This document shows, in pieces, positions 1-5,028 of a stretch of 5,028 bases of DNA (within the stretch, counting starts at the first letter, position 1; every line of letters begins with the position of its first letter). This stretch comes from Methanobacteriota archaeon. Its GTDB lineage: Archaea; Thermoplasmatota; Poseidoniia; Poseidoniales; Thalassarchaeaceae. Made by a program: the position numbers and the translations under genes. The stretch is from assembly GCA_002727275.1 (NCBI GenBank), contig PBWO01000010.1, positions 1 through 5,028 of the forward strand. The letters are read 5' to 3'. A model generated the notes under the pieces. That model had not been told where the DNA came from. It saw only the letters and a list, made by a program, of their open reading frames with translations, and searched no databases.

Positions 1-153
1 TTAGTTGCTGATTTTGACTTCATAGAGAGAGGAGTACAAAGAGGCGCCCCTAAACAACTTGAGTGGAGGGCCGCATTCGGTCTGATGGTAACACTCATCT
101 GGCTTTACTTGGAGATACTCAAACTTCTGGCCAAGTTAGCCGCGAGGCGCTAA
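1..153 (+). CDS. Bax inhibitor-1/YccA family membrane protein, C-terminal fragment
   Basis: This frame is open from the left edge and ends at TAA 151-153, giving the last 50 residues of a protein whose start lies outside the window. The visible sequence runs from an acidic stretch (ADFDFIERGV) through RGAPKQLEWRAAFG to a hydrophobic helix (LMVTLIWLYLEILKLLAKL) and a basic end (AARR). This order, with the ERG..RGAPK..EW..AFGL..TL.WLYLEIL signature, is what I know from the C-terminus of the YccA-like branch of the Bax inhibitor-1 (TMBIM) family. These are multi-pass membrane proteins; some members conduct calcium, and the role in prokaryotes is mostly unknown. The next gene starts three bases after the stop, so the two are probably co-transcribed. 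The family call is from memory of the motif; only the last membrane helix is visible. Confidence 0.8.
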   Translation, partial: LVADFDFIERGVQRGAPKQLEWRAAFGLMVTLIWLYLEILKLLAKLAARR

Positions 154-156
154 GCG

Positions 157-792
157 ATGGACACCGAATTGATTGCACAACTCGCAGGAGCCGGCGTGGC
201 TCTAGGCATAATTGAAGGAATCAAACCCGGCCCACTTCTGACAATGGTGATCAGGGAATCTCTCTCCAAGGGCTTGAAGGCAGGAATGTGGACAGCAGCA
301 GCCCCTATCTTCACAGACGGCCCACTGATTATTGTAAGTCTGTTTTTTGCAGGGTGGGTGGCTACCGAACCCAGCGTTCTACTTACGATATCAGCACTCG
401 GAGCCCTGTTCCTGACCAAGATGGGCCTCGAATGTTTCTCTTTGGAATTGCCCGATCCAAGTATGGAAGGCGACGCTTCCGGCTCGTTCAAACGAGGTGT
501 ACTGACTAATCTTCTGAATCCGAACGTGTATGTGTTCTGGTTCCTCATCGGTGGTCCATTGATGGCCTCAGCCTCTGAACAGGAGCCAGTGGCACCGGTT
601 ATCTATGCTATAGCCTTCCTTCTCACCATCATCCTGGTCAAGGCATCAATAGCATGGATCTTCGTCGGTGGAGGGACTTGGCTTTCTCCCCGTAGATACC
701 GTATCGCGATGGTCATCTGCGGCTTGGCGATGCTTGGCTTCGCCGTAACCTTCGCGTACCAAGCCTACGACCTGTACCCCGAAGTGTTCTAG
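157..792 (+). CDS. LysE/RhtB-family amino-acid or small-metabolite exporter
   Basis: A 211-residue integral membrane protein, the usual length for LysE/RhtB exporters, which move amino acids or related metabolites out of the cell, probably by proton exchange. The family signs are the P-G-P motif in the first helix (residues 24-26), the G39-L-K-A-G segment leading to a glycine/alanine-rich second helix with D54, and the mid-protein G-V-L-T-N-L-L-N-P-N motif (114-123) followed by an aromatic helix. I count about six hydrophobic segments (near 5-26, 46-68, 73-93, 122-138, 146-170, 182-201) with a hydrophilic loop near 96-113. The ATG at 157 is three bases after the upstream stop and gives a full-length first helix, so I prefer it; there is no Shine-Dalgarno sequence. 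The substrate cannot be read from the sequence. The stop codon overlaps that of the convergent lipoprotein gene. Confidence 0.86.
   Translation: MDTELIAQLAGAGVALGIIEGIKPGPLLTMVIRESLSKGLKAGMWTAAAPIFTDGPLIIVSLFFAGWVATEPSVLLTISALGALFLTKMGLECFSLELPDPSMEGDASGSFKRGVLTNLLNPNVYVFWFLIGGPLMASASEQEPVAPVIYAIAFLLTIILVKASIAWIFVGGGTWLSPRRYRIAMVICGLAMLGFAVTFAYQAYDLYPEVF
789..792. other. CTAG palindrome serving as both stop codons of a convergent pair
   Basis: TAG at 790-792 ends the exporter on the plus strand, and the complement of 789-791 is the TAG that ends lipoprotein copy 1 on the minus strand. The two genes therefore overlap by four bases, and no terminator hairpin or T-run is visible between them; the transcripts must overlap as antisense beyond this point. 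Confidence 0.9.
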
Positions 793-2243
793 AGAGTACC
801 AGGACCACCGGGCGGCAACTCACTAAGTGTCCCATTACCACGCAGAGAAGGACCGACTGTCATGGTCCCAAAGATTCCAATTTCTCCACCTACATTGTGC
901 GCTAATCCGAACCAAACACGTCCATACTGGTCTACGATGATATCATTAAAATCTCCAAAACCACCACACCTGTTGAAGCCACAGTCAGCCGTTGTATCGA
1001 GAGGATCTCCCCATGCATTTACCTGAACGGTCGTCAACAGTGGCATTGGACTAAATGCATCAGAAATCACAGTCAAATATCCATTCCATGTATCTCCACC
1101 CGAATCCCCGAGATATCCCAAGGCAACCTGACCCGAACCTCCAGCCGCGATAACTGGGAAACCCGTGCCGTTGAGACCAATAGGAGGCGCAATCATCAAT
1201 GGCTCACTCCAAGTATCACCCTCATCTCTTGAGTATGAGTAGTAAGGCATGTTGTCAGACCCCATCCACATAGCATGGACATTATCTTCAGAGTCAGGAT
1301 AGACCTGAGCCTCCTCAAAGTTCCAAGTCTCAGCAGTTCCAGTGGTTTCGGTTGGGAGAGGATGCTCAGTCCATGTCAACCCACCATTTGTGCTACGGTA
1401 GATCGAGTACCCTTCACCCCCATTACAACCTCTGTTTCCGCGATAGAAATTCCCATTATCAGAGCCCATTATATGGCCTGTCAGACCACCACTATTGCAA
1501 CTAGTAGGGGCTCCGGGAACTTCAGGACCCCAAGTCAAACCGCCATCATTACTGGTTGAGCAGACCGGATACGGATAGTTCCCGTTGACACAGAAAACCC
1601 ATGTGGTTGGATGTAGTAATGCTGGATAAGGAGAGGAAGCAATCGTCTGATGGTCTTGTACCGACCAACCAGTAGCTACGGAAGGACCGGTCCAACTGCC
1701 TCCTTCATTGTCTGACCACTCCACAGTCATCCCCAACAGTGCATGCATATCGAATTTCATTATCCGGTCAGTCCATGGGTCGACGTACACATACGGATCG
1801 TTGCTATTGGCTACCGGTGCGAACACGCTGTAAACATCCTCACAGACATAGTCGCTGACGTTCGTCATACCAATCAACCCAGAACATCGAACAATCGCAG
1901 TCGAGCCAGCATCACCATTACCCCAACTCGTCATGTACAGATTGTCCGCCGAAGTCACCCCTATTGTGGGCTCGAAGGTAGTCAGGCCAATTCCGTAGTA
2001 AGTGCCTATGGCACAGACAGGAGCGTTATTCCCAACGAGAACAGAAGTCCCATTGAAAACATCTGAGACCTTGGTTGCGTCGGTAGCGTTGGAATAGTGA
2101 TACCATGTGTTATTTGCAATTCCCTGAGGGCAGAGACTTTCGAAGACATTCTTCTCTTCGATAACTACCTCCTCTTCCCCAAAACAACCCCCCAATGGCA
2201 CTGATACCATCAGTAGAACCAACATCATTGCCACTGCGCGCAC
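789..2243 (-). CDS. Secreted Asp-box (BNR/sialidase-like) beta-propeller lipoprotein, copy 1
   Basis: A 484-residue protein with a short signal peptide and lipobox L-G-G-C (Cys20), then an acidic linker (FGEEEVVIEE), so it is probably lipid-anchored outside the membrane. Four Asp-boxes (S-x-D/N-x-G-x-S/T-W) lie at residues 177-184, 231-238, 284-291 and 338-345, spaced 53-54 residues, as expected for beta-propeller blades. Motifs shared with the upstream paralog are TFEPTIG (89-95), NSNDPYVYVD (147-156), KFDMHAL (163-169), QDHQ (196-199), GLTGH (253-257) and RCGGFGDF (425-432). The sialidase F/Y-R-I-P motif is absent, so annotating it as an active sialidase would be unsafe; glycan binding or hydrolysis is only inferred. 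The start is GTG at 2243, which supplies Arg2 for the signal peptide; GTG 2234 and ATG 2228 are alternatives that leave a less basic n-region. Eleven cysteines, against seven in the paralog, suggest extra disulfides. It ends in LPPGGPGTL. Confidence 0.85.
   Translation of the reverse strand: MRAVAMMLVLLMVSVPLGGCFGEEEVVIEEKNVFESLCPQGIANNTWYHYSNATDATKVSDVFNGTSVLVGNNAPVCAIGTYYGIGLTTFEPTIGVTSADNLYMTSWGNGDAGSTAIVRCSGLIGMTNVSDYVCEDVYSVFAPVANSNDPYVYVDPWTDRIMKFDMHALLGMTVEWSDNEGGSWTGPSVATGWSVQDHQTIASSPYPALLHPTTWVFCVNGNYPYPVCSTSNDGGLTWGPEVPGAPTSCNSGGLTGHIMGSDNGNFYRGNRGCNGGEGYSIYRSTNGGLTWTEHPLPTETTGTAETWNFEEAQVYPDSEDNVHAMWMGSDNMPYYSYSRDEGDTWSEPLMIAPPIGLNGTGFPVIAAGGSGQVALGYLGDSGGDTWNGYLTVISDAFSPMPLLTTVQVNAWGDPLDTTADCGFNRCGGFGDFNDIIVDQYGRVWFGLAHNVGGEIGIFGTMTVGPSLRGNGTLSELPPGGPGTL
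1204..1222. repeat. 19-base exact match to 2743-2761 (paralog remnant)
   Basis: These bases match 2743-2761 exactly and lie in the same codon register of the two lipoprotein genes, encoding the last Asp-box (GDTWSE). Similarity continues imperfectly on both sides. It is a conserved coding block left from the gene duplication, not a mobile repeat. Confidence 0.75.
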
Positions 2244-2285
2244 GTCTCACGGTCAGGACCCGCCTACATCAGATGAACGGTGTAT
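2244..2285 (-). other. 42-base spacer between the two lipoprotein genes
   Basis: This is the only spacer longer than three bases in the window. It holds no clear TATA box, Shine-Dalgarno sequence, inverted repeat or T-run on the coding (minus) strand, so the downstream copy is probably read from the same transcript as the upstream one. An ATG inside it, in the upstream half on the coding strand, is followed at once by TAG and cannot be the gene start. Confidence 0.5.
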
Positions 2286-3809
2286 TCAACTCATCTTCAA
2301 CGTCGAGTTTCCACCAGGAGGGAGCGGGGAAAGGTACGCCAATTCACCATACAATGCAGGCCCTTCAGTCAACGTCCCTATGATAGCCTCATCAAACCCT
2401 GCAGCATTGTGAGCCAGAGCTATCCACGGTCGCCCTTCGTCATCAATCTCGACGTCTATGAAGTCCCCGAAGCCACCGCAGCGCACATTCCCGCAGTCTG
2501 ATGTGATGTCCAATGGGTCCTCAGGATGGTTCACCGCTACACTTGTGATTAGGGGATTCTCAGCGAAAGCATCTGTCATGATGGCCATATAGCCGCCCCA
2601 ACCGACACCACCCACAGTAGAGTTATTCGCTGACACATCATTGACCTCTCCGATATAGCCGATTACCACTCGTCCTTCAGCACCAGCGAAAATAGTTGGG
2701 AACCCACTTTCGGTAACCGTCGGAGCAGCCACCATCATAGGTTCACTCCAAGTATCACCCTGATCCCTAGAATATGCATACCAAGGCATCTGGTCATTGC
2801 TAATCCAAGTCGCGTGAACGTTCCCCGCATCATCTACAGCAGTTGCAACTTCATGAGAATGCCAACCTTGCTGCATTCCAACTTCAGTAGTAATCGTGTG
2901 TTCACTCCAAGTATACCCTCCGTCTAGTGAACGATAAACGGCCGGCCCCTCACACGAAGGGTTTCCTCGGTAAACTGCACCATCTATTCCTCCAGCCACA
3001 TGTCCGTGTAGTCCCGAACACTGTGGGAAACTATTGCTAGGGAAACCAATTCTTTGAGGGTCCCATGTATGCCCTCCATCTAATGATCGGGAGCACTGAG
3101 CCCCTGCAGCCGGGGAACCAGTATTGATACAATAAACATAGACAACATCTCCAACAAGCGCGTTTTGATGAGGCATCGATGCTATGCTTTGGTGATCTTG
3201 TGGCGCATAATATCCCTCTACAGGAAAAGGCGCACTCCATGTTTCGCCATCATCAGTTGAATATTCTACAAACATCATCGTAAGAGCGTGCATATCGAAT
3301 TTCACCAATTTGTCATTGAACTTGTCGACATAGATGTAAGGATCATTTGAGTTAGGCGTTTGACCCTGATCATCAGACATTCCGAAAGGACCTACATCTT
3401 CCCATGTCTGACCTTGATCACGAGATCGGATGATATGAGTTCCATCCCCTAATCCATTCCAATTGGTGAAGAAGATAGCACCCGAACCAGTAATTCCGAT
3501 AGTCGGCTCAAAGGTATCGAAACCAGTTCCGTAGTAAGTGGCATTGGAGAAAAATGGGGCGCTATTACCGGAAAGATTGGCGGTGATATTGGCCGCCGAG
3601 ACCGCCTCCGGGTCGGTGGCATCTACAGCCCAAGGCGCAGACACAGAGCCAGCATAGTGATACCAAGTTGTGATTGGCCTATCCTGATCAAAGGAGAAAG
3701 GACCCCCCTCTATCACTACCTCTTCCTCTTCTTCCCACCAAAGGCATCCACCAATGGTTGAACTCAACATCAGAAGTACAAGTATTGGGGCAACTCTATT
3801 CATATCCAT
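2286..3809 (-). CDS. Secreted Asp-box (BNR/sialidase-like) beta-propeller lipoprotein, copy 2
   Basis: A 507-residue paralog of the gene that follows it. The N-terminus has a basic start (Arg5), a hydrophobic core and lipobox I-G-G-C (Cys22), then an acidic linker (LWWEEEEEVVIE), indicating a lipid-anchored extracellular protein. Five good Asp-boxes sit at residues 129-136, 184-191, 242-249, 294-301 and 347-354, spaced 52-58 residues, one per propeller blade. Conserved blocks are TFEPTIG (99-105), NSNDPYIYVD (153-162), KFDMHAL (170-176), QDHQ (204-207), GLHGH (266-270) and RCGGFGDF (443-450). Six non-lipobox cysteines fall in pairs (227/239, 264/286, 439/444), all matched in copy 1. No sialidase F/Y-R-I-P motif or clear arginine triad is visible, so the ligand is unknown. 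ATG 3809 overlaps the previous gene's TAA by one base; Met3 is an alternative. The C-terminus is LPLPPGG-type (LSPLPPGGNSTLKMS). Confidence 0.86.
   Translation of the reverse strand: MDMNRVAPILVLLMLSSTIGGCLWWEEEEEVVIEGGPFSFDQDRPITTWYHYAGSVSAPWAVDATDPEAVSAANITANLSGNSAPFFSNATYYGTGFDTFEPTIGITGSGAIFFTNWNGLGDGTHIIRSRDQGQTWEDVGPFGMSDDQGQTPNSNDPYIYVDKFNDKLVKFDMHALTMMFVEYSTDDGETWSAPFPVEGYYAPQDHQSIASMPHQNALVGDVVYVYCINTGSPAAGAQCSRSLDGGHTWDPQRIGFPSNSFPQCSGLHGHVAGGIDGAVYRGNPSCEGPAVYRSLDGGYTWSEHTITTEVGMQQGWHSHEVATAVDDAGNVHATWISNDQMPWYAYSRDQGDTWSEPMMVAAPTVTESGFPTIFAGAEGRVVIGYIGEVNDVSANNSTVGGVGWGGYMAIMTDAFAENPLITSVAVNHPEDPLDITSDCGNVRCGGFGDFIDVEIDDEGRPWIALAHNAAGFDEAIIGTLTEGPALYGELAYLSPLPPGGNSTLKMS
2743..2761. 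repeat. 19-base exact match to 1204-1222 (paralog remnant)
   Basis: This is the partner copy in the upstream lipoprotein gene, encoding the Asp-box at residues 347-354. The two copies are about 1.54 kb apart in direct orientation and could in principle support recombination between the paralogs. Confidence 0.75.
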
Positions 3810-3811
3810 TA
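3807..3811 (-). promoter_or_regulatory. TAATG stop/start overlap (dehydrogenase to lipoprotein)
   Basis: On the minus strand the TAA stop of the dehydrogenase (3811-3809) shares its last A with the ATG of lipoprotein copy 2 (3809-3807). No Shine-Dalgarno sequence precedes the ATG, so translation of the lipoprotein probably depends on ribosomes finishing the upstream gene. The overlap is seen directly; coupling is inferred. Confidence 0.65.
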
Positions 3812-4879
3812 CTCGTTGATTTCAAGCATTTTAGGCACCGATTCGATAACCGAATCTTTTGGCGATTTCCAAGTCATTTCCAACTCTCTTTCTGCAGGCG
3901 TTGCGTCCCAGTAGAGCTTTCTTCTGAGATGCTGTCTCGCCCATGAAAATGTAATTCTCTTGTCAAACAGTGGGCCAAAAAACAACGCAATCAAATATGG
4001 GACCGTGAATCTGGGTGTCTTCAATTCAGGGTATTCATTTCGCAAACTTCTCGAGATTTCGGAGAACTGCATATCCCCACTAACGGTCAGATATCTCCCC
4101 GCATTCTCGCCCATCGTTAATGCTCTTACATGCGCCTCGGCCACATCTCTAACATCGACGATATTGATTTGGATTGGAATTAACAAAGGAACCTTTCTCT
4201 GGACTAACGCGTTGAGGAAAGAAAGTGAACCACGCAGGTGTATCTTACTCATTGGAGGCCCGAATACAACGCTTGGGTGTATAGTCACCATTCTAGGCTT
4301 CCCTTCTCCACCGTTCTCGGAATGCCATTCTCGAACAACCTTCTCAGCCATCACCTTGGCTAGCCCATACGGGTTAGTTTCCAGAGTAGCATCGTTTGCC
4401 CACGTTTCAGTCGTGAATGTCTCTCCATTTCTCCATACCAAAGGTCTGATGGCTGCAGTAGAGGAGGTGTGGACAAACCTTTCCACGGTATTCGCAGCAT
4501 CAATCGCTGCAACTACATTCTTTGTCCCAATTACACTTGGATCAACAATCTGCCGTTGAGGGTCTTTCGCACTTATTCTGACCGCGGCGGCTGTATGTAT
4601 GAGATCGGTACTACCGTCAATAGCAGCCTTAACCGAATCCAAATCAAAAAGGTCCATCTGAACTATCTCAAGGCTCCCTCCTTCTGCAATATCAAGCTCT
4701 TTCAGATGGTCGACTTTAATGGGATCTTCAACATCTCTTACCGTAGCCCTGACTTTCTTACCTTTAGCAAGCAGGTTGGCCACCACGTAACTACCAATGT
4801 AGCCACTTGCTCCAGTAACAGTGACCAATCCCTCAGCCATGACTTGGCGTGGGGGTATTGCGGTTGAGGCTTTCCACAT
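3809..4879 (-). CDS. NAD(P)-dependent extended short-chain dehydrogenase, dihydroflavonol-4-reductase-like
   Basis: A 356-residue soluble oxidoreductase of the extended SDR (NAD-dependent epimerase/dehydratase) family. The dinucleotide motif T-G-A-S-G-Y-I-G is at 22-29. V-R-A-T-V-R-D at 43-49 ends the second strand, and its arginine suggests NADP(H). HTAA (95-98), the catalytic serine in VHTSS (136-140) and the catalytic pair Y171-G-L-A-K175 complete the active site. HPSVVFGP (201-208) and VDVRDVAEAH (241-250) are typical of the dihydroflavonol-4-reductase/cinnamoyl-CoA-reductase branch, which reduces carbonyls or oxidises sterol-like alcohols; the substrate here is unknown. ATG 4879 overlaps the previous stop in a TAATG junction. 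It adds 13 residues (MWKASTAIPPRQV) before Met14 (ATG at 4840), where family members usually begin, so either start is possible. It lies between a NagD-like phosphatase and two secreted lipoproteins on one strand. Confidence 0.87.
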   Translation of the reverse strand: MWKASTAIPPRQVMAEGLVTVTGASGYIGSYVVANLLAKGKKVRATVRDVEDPIKVDHLKELDIAEGGSLEIVQMDLFDLDSVKAAIDGSTDLIHTAAAVRISAKDPQRQIVDPSVIGTKNVVAAIDAANTVERFVHTSSTAAIRPLVWRNGETFTTETWANDATLETNPYGLAKVMAEKVVREWHSENGGEGKPRMVTIHPSVVFGPPMSKIHLRGSLSFLNALVQRKVPLLIPIQINIVDVRDVAEAHVRALTMGENAGRYLTVSGDMQFSEISRSLRNEYPELKTPRFTVPYLIALFFGPLFDKRITFSWARQHLRRKLYWDATPAERELEMTWKSPKDSVIESVPKMLEINE

Positions 4880-4881
4880 TA
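4877..4881 (-). promoter_or_regulatory. TAATG stop/start overlap (phosphatase to dehydrogenase)
   Basis: The TAA of the NagD-like gene (4881-4879) shares one base with an ATG (4879-4877) in frame with the dehydrogenase. It has the same form as the overlap at the next junction, which favours this ATG as a real start. If translation instead begins at ATG 4840, the genes are separated by 38 bases and the overlap is chance. Confidence 0.5.
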
Positions 4882-5028
4882 TCTTGCCAATTCAGCGATG
4901 GAGCCGACAACGATTGAAGGATTCTGGGGGGCTGCCTCAAGATCCTTCGCAGTGGCTTCACCACTCAACACTAGAACTCCATGCACACCAGCCCTCTCAG
5001 CCATCTCCATGTCAGTATACAACCTATC
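4879..5028 (-). CDS. NagD-like HAD-IIA family phosphatase, C-terminal fragment
   Basis: The frame is open from the right edge and ends at TAA (4881-4879), giving the last 49 residues. The fragment starts with D-R-L-Y-T-D-M, which matches HAD motif IV (G-D-x-x-x-x-D) of the NagD / 4-nitrophenylphosphatase / phosphoglycolate-phosphatase group. The two aspartates (first and sixth visible residues) would bind the catalytic magnesium. AERAGVHGVLVLSGEAT then matches the family's AG...VLVLSGETT segment, and KDLEAAPQNPSIVVGSIAEL is the usual C-terminal end. Members dephosphorylate small metabolites such as nucleotides, phosphoglycolate or sugar phosphates; the cap domain that sets specificity is outside the window. 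It is the first visible gene of the minus-strand block and overlaps the dehydrogenase by one base. Confidence 0.82.
   Translation of the reverse strand, partial: DRLYTDMEMAERAGVHGVLVLSGEATAKDLEAAPQNPSIVVGSIAELAR

Noticed and set aside
343..348. Run of six T residues on the plus strand as an archaeal terminator
   Set aside because: It lies inside the exporter coding region, encoding a Leu-Phe-Phe membrane segment, with intact reading frame on both sides.
150..548. 132-residue open frame on the minus strand opposite the exporter
   Set aside because: It is antisense to a clear LysE-type gene, resembles no family I know, and lacks plausible membrane or domain structure; it is a shadow of the real gene.
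789..860. C-terminal archaeosortase-type sorting signal in lipoprotein copy 1
   Set aside because: There is no hydrophobic helix or basic tail after LPPGG, and the protein already has an N-terminal lipobox anchor.
3666..3689. R-P-I in DQDRPITTWYHY near the start of lipoprotein copy 2, as a possible sialidase FRIP motif
   Set aside because: The order is R-P-I, not R-I-P, there is no preceding Phe or Tyr, and copy 1 does not keep it.
3708..3736. Low-complexity coding stretch for the Glu-rich linker of copy 2 as a microsatellite or slippage site
   Set aside because: The codons vary, the frame is intact, and copy 1 has a similar acidic linker, so selection on the protein explains it.
3960..4867. 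Long plus-strand open frames (199 and 132 residues) opposite the dehydrogenase
   Set aside because: The minus-strand frame has every SDR motif in order, while the opposite frames have no recognisable domain and mirror its codon structure.
4926..4931. Run of six G residues as a frameshift site in the phosphatase fragment
   Set aside because: The family match continues in one frame on both sides, so nothing indicates a shift.

Overview
The window appears to be chromosomal DNA from a prokaryote of roughly 50% GC. Its best fit is a planktonic archaeon of the Marine Group II / Poseidoniales (Thermoplasmatota) type. This rests on gene content and style: very short signal peptides ending in a GGC lipobox followed by acidic residues, large secreted Asp-box (BNR) propeller lipoproteins, no obvious Shine-Dalgarno sites, and tight gene packing. 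This is recognition by style, not a marker gene, so a bacterial host is not excluded. There is no rRNA, tRNA, CRISPR array, insertion sequence or phage gene.

There are two convergent gene blocks. On the plus strand (1-792) lie the C-terminal end of a Bax inhibitor-1/YccA-type membrane protein and, after a 3-base gap, a complete LysE/RhtB-type exporter. On the minus strand, read from the right edge leftwards, lie the C-terminal end of a NagD-like (HAD-IIA) phosphatase (5028-4879), an extended short-chain dehydrogenase resembling dihydroflavonol-4-reductases (4879-3809), and two tandem paralogous secreted lipoproteins built from Asp-box propeller blades (3809-2286 and 2243-789). The first three minus-strand genes are joined by two identical one-base TAATG stop/start overlaps. 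The last gene follows after 42 bases and probably starts at GTG. The two blocks meet at a single CTAG palindrome that supplies the TAG stop codon to both converging genes.

How the genes work together is uncertain. The left block is two integral membrane proteins. The right block links two soluble cytoplasmic enzymes to two surface-anchored propeller proteins, and close spacing suggests co-transcription but not a shared pathway. The most noteworthy element is the lipoprotein pair. It is an old tandem duplication with a conserved core, a shared C-terminal LPPGG tail and evenly spaced Asp-boxes; one copy has lost the first Asp-box and carries four extra cysteines. No gap without a gene exceeds 42 bases. 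No promoter or terminator could be identified; the promoters of both blocks probably lie outside the window.
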